DNA from: Owenia fusiformis
Taxonomy: Eukaryota; Annelida; Polychaeta; Sabellida; Oweniidae
Assembly: GCA_903813345.2 (NCBI GenBank)
Contig: CAIIXF020000006.1
Coordinates: 18,640,524-18,663,935, forward strand
Direction of reading: 5' to 3'
DNA length: 23,412 nt
Position 1 is the first letter of the stretch. Each line of letters opens with the position of its first letter. The notes under the pieces were generated by a model that searched no databases, was not told the origin of the DNA, and saw only the letters and a program-made list of their open reading frames with translations. This document shows positions 1 to 9,464 of the stretch, piece after piece. A program made the translations under genes and the position numbers.

Positions 1-871
1 AACACGATCTCTCAAATCTGTTTGTTGACACATATAAAAAGTCTAATCTGGTCACTATGGCTTTTCAAAATTACTTTTTTGAATGTTATTCCTGAACTAG
101 TTCATTTAATTTATGATTTTATAATGATGTCATGTTAACTTTTTAAGCCAGAGAGTATAACTGTTTCTAAGACAGTTTCATACTACGTAATTAAATATTT
201 TTGTTATTGTTCCAAGATGAAGGATAATGTCCAACATCAACAATGTCCATATAATTCAACTTCAATCTCAAATCAGTGTTTATCATAGAATGATAAGGTT
301 AGAAGTAACTATGGTGGGCCAGGTGCATTGTCAAGACAAGAAAATGCAATTGTCAATTTTTTTATTATCAATATTTCTTGAGCTGAAACATCATAATGTC
401 CAAATGATTTCTCACAAAAATATTTAAATCTTATTTAATGTTCTGTAGTTTTATGAAAATCCAATATAAAGTATATTTTTCTCATACTTTTTAAAGTAAA
501 TGTTATATAAATTTTATGTTTAATATAACTGTCAATACTTCAGATAAATGTTACTTATATCTAAATAAGTCATCAATGTAAATCAATAACTGACTTACCA
601 TTCAACAGTTCAGCATATTTATCGATCCAAAGTTTCTATGTTCTTTCCTTAAGAAATTATATCAACAAAATATCGCCAAATATGTCCAAGTTTTTTTAAA
701 GTTTTTCTTGAATCCAATAAATATTCCTCAATGTTAAAATGTTTTAATTTTCATATAAGTTCCTATAGTTCTTCAATGACATGAGTTCATATCAAACCGC
801 CTTGCCACCAATGTCCGTCTTGACCCTTCTCTATTATATTACGAAACTTCCTCAACATAAGCCTAAATTAT

Positions 872-894
872 TTTATTGTCTTTCCTTCTTTATT
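872..894 (-). terminator. LTR polyadenylation signals
   Basis: Two AATAAA hexamers lie on the minus strand (894-889 and 877-872), about 110-125 bases after the presumed start site. They are the expected signals for ending the transcript in the 3' LTR copy, and would bound R at roughly 1000-855. Confidence 0.5.
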
Positions 895-1024
895 ATTTCA
901 GTCTAAAATTCTTATTTTCAATTTTCTATAATTTCACAATTTCTCTTTAATATTTTATAACCACTTCATGACTTCATTCTTCAATAGTTTTTCTAAAATT
1001 CTGTTAAATCACCTTTTCCCTTTC

Positions 1025-1034
1025 TATTTATATA
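1025..1034 (-). promoter_or_regulatory. LTR TATA box
   Basis: The minus strand reads TATATAAATA here, a good TATA box about 470 bp into the LTR. Transcription would start near 995-1005 (minus), giving a U3 of about 0.5 kb and an R-U5 of about 1 kb. The position upstream of the AATAAA signals fits LTR anatomy. The start site itself is inferred. Confidence 0.6.
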
Positions 1035-1055
1035 GTTCTAAATCTCAGCACATTG

Positions 1056-1160
1056 TAGAATCCTCCATCTCAGAATTGAACAATATCCTCCTCGGATTAT
1101 TCTTTTTGGTGAGGCAAATTCTGTCAGAAATTCTACTTTCTTCTGAGATGGAAGATTCTA
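1056..1160. repeat. Inverted repeat (hairpin) in LTR U3
   Basis: Arms 1056-1075 and 1141-1160 are reverse complements at 19 of 20 positions, with a 65-base spacer. They lie just upstream of the LTR TATA box (minus orientation). This could be a regulatory palindrome or a remnant of an internal rearrangement. Confidence 0.7.
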
Positions 1161-1501
1161 ACTTTTCTTCCATAAACAAACACCACAGGAGGTCTGTCCC
1201 CAGTCATGGAGATGTCCCAATGCCATACTACTCTGTGTTAAATTGTTTACAAATTGTGCATTGGAACACCTCCTTCGGCTGGCTGAGCTGTTGAAGCCGT
1301 CAGACTATCATAACTTTCCAGAAAGACACTTCATGATATTGATGTTTACATTACAGAGGCAAAAACGCCAAAACCATCTCGCTTCAGAAAATACTATGAA
1401 CATACAAACAACTTTAGGGCAAGTTAATCTTCAAACTTTAGTTGATTGAATAACAAATGTCTTTCTGGAGGTTAAATTGTCTTTATGCATTTTCACTCAC
1501 A

Positions 1502-2097
1502 AGTTGACTTGGGGTTGAGTTTTACTGGGTTGAGTTGACTTGGGGTTGAGGTGACCAGGAAGCGATTTGTCCATCTGTCTCTCAGTCAGTCCAAAATGGT
1601 GGCAAGTGGCTTGAAATAATTTTGTTACAAAAACATTATATCCGTTTTTTTATTTTCTGTCATTTTAGCCATCATTCACTTTTGAGCAACACCATGTGAG
1701 CCTAGTACACACGGTACTATTTATTTATTAATTATCAACATGTATGCAGATAATCATGTTTTTATTTTTGAGTTATTTCTTTAAATCATTCATAAAAAGT
1801 ACAAAATAAGATTTTCTTCAAATGTGTACGTACATTCTTCAATTTTGAAAACCCAAAGGCAATGCTTATTCAAGAAATATGGGAAGTTGCCTACCCTTCT
1901 AGTTGAAAGCCCATGATATAGGCTTGAATAAAAATGTCATTTAATGAGATTTAAGAAGGCATATACTTAAAACACTGGGACTTCAAAAGTTTTATTTGGT
2001 GGAATATTTTAATTTCGTTGTATACATAGGTGCACGTATACACTTACAGACTTACATATGTGGATATAAGTATTATTTTGTTTGTTATTCGTCTTTC
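1502..2097. other. Intergenic, no gene seen
   Basis: No supported gene. The only structure noted is a 17-base direct repeat (GTTGACTTGGGGTTGAG at 1503 and 1534) immediately beside the LTR end. Confidence 0.6.
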
Positions 2098-2104
2098 TAC
2101 ATTG

Positions 2105-2295
2105 TGATGGTTGGGGGGGGCAAATTTCAGTTCAGAGAAAAACTTGGGCCCTTAAAACCCAAAGTGGGCCCAAATTTTGAAATTCTGAGGCCCATTTTCT
2201 CAAAAATTTTGCCAGAAATTAAAGATAATTAAAATAAGGCCTTAAAAGGCCCAATAATGGCCAAAAAGGCCCAGCCCCCCAGATCCGCCAGTGTG
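2105..2295. mobile_element. hAT-like MITE remnant
   Basis: The left end (TGATGGTTGGGGGGGGC) resembles the reverse complement of the right end, which carries the GGCGGATC-plus-G-run pattern common at ends of non-autonomous hAT-type elements. TACATTG flanks both sides (2098-2104 and 2296-2302), close to an 8-bp hAT target duplication. The interior is full of GGGCC/GGCCC blocks and codes for nothing. The terminal repeats are imperfect, so the family call is tentative. Confidence 0.5.
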
Positions 2296-2492
2296 TACAT
2301 TGAATTATTAAGAAATTTAAATCATGCAAGGTTCAGTGCGCGAATTAGACTACTTATTCCTATTTTGAATTCTCAAGGGTGTCACTCGACGAAAATATTA
2401 TTTTCACGTTTCCACCCTCTGATCCTACTTTGGTAAGAATAGTTCTTTTATAAAGCGTATCATTGCAAAACGTGTGTGCATTTTAGAGACAC

Positions 2493-2822
2493 TACAGCAT
2501 GTCTCAAAAAAGGAAACCGAGATATAAATGCTAATTTAATTAAATGTAAAAGAGTAATATCCTGATTTGTGTTGTTAATTATCACTATGTTATGATGGTG
2601 GAATTGACTTGGCTGTAAGTGGGACAAACCCCGATTTCTGACACGGTCACTTAAATCCCTCACTGCTCAGTCATCTGTGGAGGAAGATAGAAAATATTTG
2701 TATCATATAATGAAAGAGGACATAATGACACATATGCTGGCACCTGCGAGTTTGCCCTAACATTATTCATCTTTGAGAAATTAGCAATTCAATCTCGGTT
2801 TCCTTTTTTGCGACACCCTGTA
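2493..2822. mobile_element. Mariner-type MITE
   Basis: The two ends are inverted repeats of about 45 bp (39 of 45 matching), both starting TACAG and sharing CAAAAAAGGAAACCGAGAT. TA at each outer edge fits the Tc1/mariner TA target. The element is about 330 bp and has no transposase. A 67-codon minus-strand frame inside it matches nothing I know. A mariner transposase fragment lies about 460 bp downstream, but no sequence link between the two was found. Confidence 0.7.
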
Positions 2823-3012
2823 TTTGGTAAGCGCATTTCATTATTTTTCATTGGAAACTCAAATGTATTATTTCAGTCATGCATATTTCTTCATAATCCT
2901 CCATAGCTGTATTTTTCTCGATGTAAAATTCTGATTGAAAGAGACGAATAAACGTTGATTATTTAAATTATAATCACCTTTAACATTGATCTCTACTTCA
3001 ATTGATCCCTTT

Positions 3013-3190
3013 GGATCCGGTGTAAAAGGGTAGGAGGTCCTATCAAATTATGGTCCTACTCTCCTTTGATTTATATGGTGACCTAAATACAACTCTTTCC
3101 CTCATTATCTATACGCAATCAGGGCCAGTAAGGGCCGTTAAGAAAGGGGACCATAATCCCTGGGGGACCATTATTTCTTTCACACCGGCC
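3013..3190. mobile_element. Short inverted-repeat element, possible MITE
   Basis: CCGGTGTAAAAG on the left is inverted as CTTTCACACCGG on the right (11 of 12). Inside both arms, GGTCC and ATTATGGTCC blocks recur in inverted order, so the arms may extend to about 40 bp imperfectly. No target duplication was identified. Confidence 0.35.
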
Positions 3191-3285
3191 ATCTTGAATA
3201 GTGAAAAAGTCATAAGTAAAGGAAAACCTTCGACTTAGGCAACACACAACAATCTGTGACAAGACATGACATGTGTGAATAACAG

Positions 3286-3453
3286 TTATCTGCAGCAGAC
3301 ACAATTAAACTCCTGACGAATGCACATGGGGACTCAATGATGGTAACCTCTAAAGTGTATGAGTGGTACAAGCGGTTCAAATCTGGAAGGGAAACTGAGA
3401 CAGATAATCCAAAATGTGGACATCCGAGAACAGTGAGAGCGCTAACTAATTAA
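3286..3453 (+). pseudogene. Mariner transposase N-terminal fragment
   Basis: An open stretch without a useful start codon encodes the mariner helix-turn-helix region. VYEWYKRFKSGRE, followed by a D-N-P-K-x-G-x-P segment, is the linker signature of mariner/SETMAR-type transposases, preceded by an alpha-helical part (DTIKLLTNAHGDS). A stop at 3451-3453 ends it and no DDD catalytic domain follows. It is a dead fragment, too short for standard gene calling. Confidence 0.75.
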
Positions 3454-3688
3454 TGCAGAAGGGATAGATGCTGAAATAATGATGATGGGTAATTAAGGGT
3501 GTGATAACATTTTTAATTTCTAGGAATCCATCTTTATTCTTTTTAATTCCCAACAAGTTTAATGCGACTATGACAAATTAATACTTTGAACACTTTATAC
3601 AAAAACTACTATTTTTACAAAAATGTCATGTTTTGCGCGTTGTTACACCTGCTCCACCTACCCTACCCCTAGGTTACTACAGCAACCA

Positions 3689-3715
3689 TATTATTATTAT
3701 TATTATTATTATTTT
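3689..3715. repeat. (ATT)n microsatellite, LINE 3' tail
   Basis: About nine ATT units; on the minus strand this is (AAT)n. It sits where the 3' end of the minus-strand LINE is expected, so it is probably the LINE's short tandem-repeat tail. Confidence 0.65.
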
Positions 3716-3899
3716 ATTTATCATGTTTTATTTAATACAATAATATATGTTAAAAGAAAATTTCCAAAAAGGCGACTTGGTTTAATATTATAAGTCGCAG
3801 GGTTAATTAACAAAATTTATTTTTAAAAAAACAATCCATTTGGTGAAGCAAATTGGTGAATAAATTAAGCATAGAAGGTTTGATAATTGCTGCTAACAC

Positions 3900-5654
3900 T
3901 CAGACACTTACACACTTCTGGAGAAAAGAGGCACTAGTTTCAAGAACAGTTATGTTTGTAGCGTAGTTAAATTTTGAGCTGCCAAAAAGAAAGAAATTCA
4001 ATTTCTCTTGTTGGGTCTTAAAATTCTTTTTATATTGGATTTCAAGGTTATTCAGTTTAATTTCTAAGTCAGTTAGGAGGGTCCTACGGAGTCTGCAGTT
4101 AAAGATGACATGCTTGGATGTTTCACTTTTGAATCCACACTTACATTTTGGTGTATCAGCTAGAGTAAAGTTGTGGGCATGAAAATGAGATTGAAAAATC
4201 AAGTCGACTCTAGTCCTATTAAGACTGGTCTAGGTAAATGCAATGAGGTAGATGATATGATAGGTTCTGGATAAATGAGAAGTGTCAATTTAGATTTGAA
4301 AGTACTTAAGTTGTCTATCTCTTGGAGTTGTTGGGGTAGTTTGTTCCATTCTGAGATAGCTGTAAAAATGCATGTTTTCTTTAATATCACAGATCTTTTA
4401 GCGGGCAAGACAAATTCAGTTGGATTTCTCAAATAGAGAGGAGGTTGTTGTCTCTTATATTTATCAAATATGTTTTGTCTGAACATATGAAGGAACTTTC
4501 TGATTTTGGACATTGAACATGAGGGTTAGTCGATGAAACTTCCTCCTCGTCTCTAGTTTAGGCCAATTTAGAATATTGAGCACCTTTTCAGAAGATGACC
4601 CATGAATAGTTCCACTACAAATCAGAGCTGCCTTGTAGTAGAGTTGGTCAATGCGTTTTAATTTGGAAATATCTGCACATCCATAGAGGATGTCGCAGAA
4701 ATCAAAATGTGGTAAGATAAAAGATTTGAACATAAGATTTAGATGGTTTCCACTAAGTTTTTTACTTAATGCTTTAAGTGGATTTAAAAGCTTATCAATT
4801 TTCTTTGCAAGATGGGTAATGTGGAAATTGAAAGATAATTTAGAGTCAAAGATAAAGCCAAGGTGTTTATGTGAAACACACCTAGGTATGGATTCAGTTC
4901 CCAATTTTAGGTCAGGGGTTATTATTTCATTCTTTTTTGGACTACTAAATGTCAAATCATCACTTTTAGAGGGTTTGAATTTTAATTGCCATTTATCAGA
5001 CCAATTGTTTATAGAATTTAGATCAGATTGGAGGGTGTTTATACATTCAGGCATATTATCATGGGTGAAGGGCTGATAAAGAGAAGTGTCATCTGCATAC
5101 AGAAAACACTTGCTTAAAATATCATCAGGTAAATCGTTTATGTAAACTTAAAATAGCAAAGGTCCTAAGATGGACCCCTGGGGAACCCCCGAATTGATAT
5201 AGTCGCTGGCTGACCATGGAGATTCATGTCCGTCAATAAGCACTCTTACTTTTCGATTGGTAAGATAAGATTCAATAAGTAGCATTATATTTGGACCAAA
5301 ACCGTATGCATGTAGCTTCTTAAGTAATAGCTTATGGGGTAAAGTATCGAAGGCGGCCGATATATCAAGAAAGACTGCACGAACATCATTACCATTATCC
5401 ATATTAGAAGTTAAAAAATCAGGAATACTTAGTAGTTGGTGTTGTGTACTGTGACCTGGGAGAAATCCACTTTGAAAATTAAATAGAAGATTGTTTGTTA
5501 GCAAATGGTCAAACATCCTTTTAAAAATAACTCTCTCAGCTACCTTTGAAAGGCAGCTTAATAAAGTTATTGGACGGTAATTAGAAACAAGGTTTTTGTC
5601 ACTTTTTTTATAGCATTTACAGGCAAAAATCAGTATTGATTTAATCCTGATCAT
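3900..5654 (-). pseudogene. LINE reverse transcriptase, broken (Jockey/CR1-like)
   Basis: The first segment (5654-5148) carries SNYRPITLLSCLSKV, FLDISAAFDTLPH and SGVPQGSILGPLLF, the RT motifs of Jockey/CR1-group LINEs. A TAA near 5148 then interrupts the same frame, after which the catalytic FLYADD box is intact (about 5085-5100). The frame continues at 5054-4464 with the thumb region (HKHLGFIFDSKLSF). Frame changes near 4500 and 4200 connect to 4513-4199 and 4202-3900. The last part has the C-x-C-x7-H-x4-C knuckle (CKCGFKSETSKHVIFNC) usual at the C-terminus of this group. One stop and two frameshifts make it non-functional. The clade is uncertain. Confidence 0.85.
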
Positions 5655-5774
5655 GAGAATATAAGTGGTCGATATTTGTTATTTTGCCATACACATGTGG
5701 TCACGAAAGGAAAAATAAAATATTCAATTTGAAAACTTTCATTGCGGTAACCAATTAACATTGGAACATCAAAA

Positions 5775-5969
5775 TCAGCCAGCGCCTGCGCCACCGACTG
5801 CATTTGTAAAATTACATCGCTTGTAAATAGTATTTTCATGTTGATGGTCGAAAACACAGTCTAGCCCTTCCTCCTTGCAGAATCCAAACACTTTGGTTGT
5901 GTCACCATCGGTTTGACTACACAGATCACCCTCTTTCAGTTGACAACGACGTTTCTCTGGATCAGTACA
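5775..5969 (-). CDS. Terminal exon of a putative secreted cysteine-rich protein
   Basis: On the minus strand a pyrimidine-rich tract ends in TTTAG at 5970, followed by 64 open codons to TGA at 5777-5775. Cysteines fall at exon residues 1, 9, 17, 31, 38 and 52 (spacing x7, x7, x13, x6, x13), with one NFT glycosylation site after the last. The order G-D-x-C, then G-x-C, then E-G-L-x-C loosely recalls IGFBP-N-like or other disulfide-rich extracellular modules, but I do not recognise the family. The exon begins in phase 0, and no signal peptide or upstream exon was located up to 6450. The LINE lies about 120 bp downstream, probably in or beyond the 3' UTR. A weaker plus-strand exon reading overlaps it. 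Confidence 0.45.
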   Translation of the reverse strand, partial: CTDPEKRRCQLKEGDLCSQTDGDTTKVFGFCKEEGLDCVFDHQHENTIYKRCNFTNAVGGAGAG

Positions 5970-6199
5970 CTAAACCATTAAATAGAAAGACAGGTGAGTT
6001 ACAAATCTATATGTGTGATCTAAACATTGACCTTTTGTGAGATTAGATGTACATTTCATTCTAAGTACAGGAAAACCTGGATAAAATACAAGTCTATTAT
6101 TTAATGCACTCGGCTATTTTTAAATTACGTCATTCAATTTCATTAAATCAAGTCAGAGGGGGAATGACCCCTGAGTTTGAAGATGCCATACGCTTATAA

Positions 6200-6281
6200 C
6201 CACACCCCATTCTCTTATACGAAAATACTTGTATAACGTCGTTAGCTTCCGGTGTTACAACGTATAAGAGAATGGGGGTGT
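6200..6281. repeat. Inverted repeat (hairpin)
   Basis: CACACCCCATTCTCTTATACG at about 6201-6221 is inverted at 6261-6281 with one extra G. The spacer is 39 bp. It could be a small palindromic MITE core or cruciform-forming sequence; no function is apparent. Confidence 0.6.
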
Positions 6282-6451
6282 GATATCGTAAACTTGTATT
6301 GAGATGACAGGAGACATACAAGAAAAAGCGACAAACAAATTACGTTATCAAAGGCTGGTTCAAAATTTTCGAAATACGCTTCGAATAATGTTATGTTCCT
6401 TCCTGGCGTGTAAACCAATATCATGGTTTCTTATTTCACATCAATATATAA

Positions 6452-6870
6452 GCACTACACTCTGTTAAGCATGATAAAAGGCAAGAAGTTTAGTTAGAAA
6501 TAAAAGAGTTATCTCATGAATGGGACCCTTACATGGCTCCTAAAAGGTAGAAGACACTAAATGGTGTAACACTATAAGCTGAATTTTGTCCACATAGAGC
6601 ATGTGCACAATACTAAAGACATGTAAAATTGAACTGTCAAAATAATAGAAATTACTCACCAGCTCGCCTCTACCGGAAGTTATGATACGTTATGGTGTAA
6701 CTACGGTAATTAATTTTAAAATATTGAAAAAATCAACAACATTCAATTTCTAGGGTGTACAACCATTTTCGAGCGAATTTGCCGATATAATAACAATATT
6801 TTTGAGTTCCCCTAGGCTATATATAAACTTCATCAATGCACAGTATATTCAACATAGGTTTTGCTTCTCG
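6452..6870 (+). repeat. Left arm of a large inverted repeat
   Basis: 6452-6740 is the reverse complement of 8538-8825 with very few differences. Similarity then decays but is still traceable inward to about 6870/8400, for example a shared TATATAAACTTCATC. Read outward from the element, each arm contains GAGCTG followed by a GT(G/A)AGT splice-donor-like site. It may be one end of a foldback-type transposon or an old inverted duplication. No target duplication is visible at the outer ends. Confidence 0.75.
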
Positions 6871-7604
6871 ATTTTTAAATATCATTATGCAAAGACAGGG
6901 ACTCATTTTAGGTAAAATCATTGCTTCACCAATGAAAATTAAAGGGAACGTTAGCTCACAAAATAAATAAATCCATTACAATGTTAAGTATATGATTTGA
7001 AAGATTGTCTGGATTATATGTGTGATCGATTGATGCATAAACAAACATATTCATTTCAACTTGCAGACCTCCATTCTGGCTCATGTATAGGCCTAAGACG
7101 CCATATTGCCTTATGTATTGTACTGCCCATGCGTGCATACTTAATGCGTGACGTCACATCGACAGAGATCAGCGATCAAGTTTGACTAAAAAATTAAAAG
7201 ATCCACATTTAACAGCACAAAAATGATATCAATGATCGCCTATTTCATATCAAATAAGTGTAGGATGTAAGGTTTAACATTTTTCATGTTATTTAGTATT
7301 TACAGAAGCAGAGCTTGTAAAGAAAGCAAGTTTTAAATTCCGATTTTGACTGTTGACAAAAATAAAGAAAAGAGAGAAAGGGGTGACTTGTTAGAAACAA
7401 TGACATGAAATTGTGAATAAAAAAGATATTATTGTGGGTTTTATTTTTTGAGAGTTCATCAAATACACTCATGTGTATTAATTTAAATATGTATTGTAAT
7501 ACCTCTCAGTTCTACCAAGGATTATAAAAACTGATCGAAATGGCTTCGTTTTTAAAGTATAAAAAACACTACCCTACCCGGAAGTAGTATAACATGTATA
7601 TTGA
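6871..7604. other. Interior of inverted-repeat region, no gene seen
   Basis: AT-rich with only short chance reading frames. A perfect TGACGTCA (CRE palindrome) occurs at 7149-7156, without any gene context to support a role. Confidence 0.5.
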
Positions 7605-7613
7605 AACCATGTG

Positions 7614-7918
7614 CAAGGAGGATTGGCTCCCAGGATCGAAACTCGATATTTTCCAACAATGAAAACGTCGAAATGTCGTTATTTTCTGAAATTAAAACCG
7701 ACTATAAAGTCAAAATAAACAGTTCAAAAGATTCGAACCAATATCTCGATCATTTCTTGTGAGTTTTGGAATTTTTCGTTTGGAAATAAGACCAAAATTC
7801 ACGATTTAAATGTTGAAGTGAACAAAATGGCGGCTGTTTGAATTCGAATTTTGTATTACGACATACCCATATATGGGACAGAATATCGGTGGTGCACTCT
7901 GGGAGCCAATCCTCCTTG
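7614..7918. mobile_element. MITE with 20-bp TIRs and 9-bp target duplication
   Basis: The ends are perfect 20-bp inverted repeats (CAAGGAGGATTGGCTCCCAG at 7614-7633, reversed at 7899-7918). AACCATGTG flanks the element directly on both sides (7605-7613 and 7919-7927), a clean 9-bp target duplication. The 305-bp interior codes for nothing. A 9-bp duplication fits Mutator-like or Merlin-like transposases; no autonomous partner is in the window. Confidence 0.85.
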
Positions 7919-7953
7919 AACCATGTGTAAACTGTAAATCACGTGAATTGGCT

Positions 7954-8025
7954 GATGCAATCAGGATGTGACTAGTACAAAGTAACTATGATGCAATCAG
8001 GATATGACTTGTGCAAAATAATTGG
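7954..8025. repeat. Two-copy 36-bp tandem repeat
   Basis: GATGCAATCAGGATGTGACT at 7954 recurs with few changes at 7990; period 36. No coding significance was seen. Confidence 0.6.
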
Positions 8026-8399
8026 CTTCACCTAGAATTCGCGATCTTTGCTCTTTAGCATAACATGAAGACATGTTTTGTGTTTAAGTAGCTAGATTCA
8101 AATACAAACTAAATGAATAAAACATAAACCAACCATCATTTGTTCCAATCATGGCGAATTTTCAAGGAAATACGTGTAACTGAATGTAAATCAACAGCGG
8201 AGCTCTTCAATTATGAGGTGAGAAAAATATAAAAATAAAAACAAAAATAAATCTCACAGAATAGAGCTATTTATACGATTCTAAGTACATTTTAAGTGCT
8301 CCATACATTAATGTAAGTATAAAAGCCATTAACCTCAACTGGGAAGCACTTTCCAACTATTTTTACGGCTTGAATTGTAAGAAAATGGCCCTTATCTCA

Positions 8400-8825
8400 A
8401 AAAATGGAAATTTGAAAGAAGCTCAATTTATTGTGAAGATGAAGTTTATATATATCTGTATATGGGGGTGCGAATATATAGTCATAGTATGGGCTAATTC
8501 GCTTAAAAATGGCGATATATACCTCAGAACTTGTATTTTGTGATTTTTTCAATATTTTAAAATTAATTACCGTAGTTACACCATAACGTATCATAACTTC
8601 CGGAAGAGGCGAGCTGGTAAGTATATTTCAGTTCTTTTGACAGTTCAATTTTACATGTCTCTAGTATTGTGCACATGCTCTATGTGGACAAAATTCAGCT
8701 TATAGTGTTACACCATTTAGTGTCTTCTACCTTTTAGGAGCTATGTAAGGGTCCCATTCATGAGATAACTCTTTTATTTCTAACTAAACTTCTTGCCTTT
8801 TATCATGCTTAACAGAGTGTAGTGC
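8400..8825 (-). repeat. Right arm of a large inverted repeat
   Basis: Reverse-complement partner of 6452-6870. The outer ~285 bp are highly similar and the inner ~140 bp strongly diverged, which suggests either gene-conversion-like homogenisation of the outer part or different ages of the two segments. Confidence 0.75.
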
Positions 8826-9230
8826 CAAAGGGAAAGGACCAAAAGTTGTAATGGAACTTAGCAAGAAAAAGCAAACTCTAAGTACATACCAGTCAAGAAA
8901 AACAAACCCCATATAGCCCAAAACCATGATCTAACGTGAAAAGAAACAATGTCTAATACCCCCTTTCCCCCCACCATTCAAGAATCAATATCACAATCCA
9001 AGACCAGAAGACCAAGGGACATTTCATTCATACTGAAGTCATTACAATACATGTTGAAGAAAAAATTAGAAATTTATAGCCAATTGATAGCCAATACTCA
9101 TAACCTCAAAAATATAGATAGAAGAAGTGCAGAGTAAGGAATATGACAGTGATATAATAATACTTCGTGTACTAAATGTATAATAACATTAAAAAATAAA
9201 TTTGATATTTATTGGCAAAATGAATAACTG
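8826..9230. other. Intergenic, no supported gene
   Basis: A 62-codon plus-strand frame (8949-9137) is basic and low-complexity, with no recognisable motif, and the upstream sequence has stops in all frames. I do not call a gene. Confidence 0.5.
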
Positions 9231-9232
9231 GA

Positions 9233-9326
9233 GGATATCGTAACGATATACTCCGGGCGGAGGAAAAACCGGAACTCTGGAAAACCCAATATGCGGAGGA
9301 TATTGCAACGATTTACTCCGCTTGTT
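9233..9326. repeat. Repeated palindromic GGAGGATATCGTAACG motif
   Basis: GGAGGATATCGTAACGATAT at about 9233 and GGAGGATATTGCAACGATTT at about 9296 are diverged direct copies. Each is itself a near-palindrome and is followed by ACTCCG. They could be the ends of a short element or a duplicated protein-binding site. Confidence 0.5.
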
Positions 9327-9464
9327 GATTTCCCGCCAAATTGACTCTATTTGGCATGAAATTCATTTTGCAATGATATTATACATTCAGTACACTCCTT
9401 GTTAGTGTAGGATAATAAGAACATCCTATGATTTTTTTCAGAATATCACAGACTTGCCAACCTA

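Larger units (their letters stand above)
1..1501 (-). mobile_element. LTR of the env-bearing Ty3/gypsy family, antisense copy
   Basis: Read on the minus strand, this copy begins TGTGAGTGAAAATGC at 1501, the same start as the 3' LTR at 23377 (34 of 36 bases match). Its far end, 1 to about 704, is a near-identical inverted copy of 11413-12113, with a few substitutions and 1-2 base indels. It therefore shows almost the whole LTR, about 1.5 kb, which the assembly gap hides in the main element. No polypurine tract abuts 1502, so this is not a 3' LTR. It is either a solo LTR or the 5' LTR of a second element running off the left edge. Small plus-strand ORFs inside it are chance readings. Confidence 0.9.
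3689..5654 (-). mobile_element. 5'-truncated non-LTR retrotransposon (LINE)
   Basis: The insertion spans the reverse-transcriptase-coding part through the (AAT)n tail. No endonuclease domain precedes it, because homology starts just before the N-terminal RT motif near 5630. Such 5' truncation is typical of target-primed reverse transcription. About 185 bp of AT-rich 3' untranslated sequence follow the last coding frame. Target duplications were not resolved. Confidence 0.8.

Noticed and set aside
968-1449. Plus-strand frames of 108 and 68 codons
   Set aside because: They lie antisense inside the LTR, overlap each other and show no domain.
2460-2663. Minus-strand 67-codon frame
   Set aside because: It spans the end of the mariner-type MITE and has no recognisable motif.
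5651-5857. Minus-strand 68-codon frame
   Set aside because: Alternative frame of the cysteine-rich exon and its 3' flank.
5881-5992. Plus-strand exon bounded by TTCCTCCTTGCAG and CAG|GTGAGT
   Set aside because: Splice-like signals are good, but the reading has no domain character, while the minus strand of the same stretch has six regularly spaced cysteines. Only transcripts can settle it.
7149-7156. CRE palindrome TGACGTCA
   Set aside because: An 8-bp match in gene-free DNA; chance is sufficient.
8949-9137. Plus-strand 62-codon basic frame
   Set aside because: No family signature, and stops in all frames nearby.
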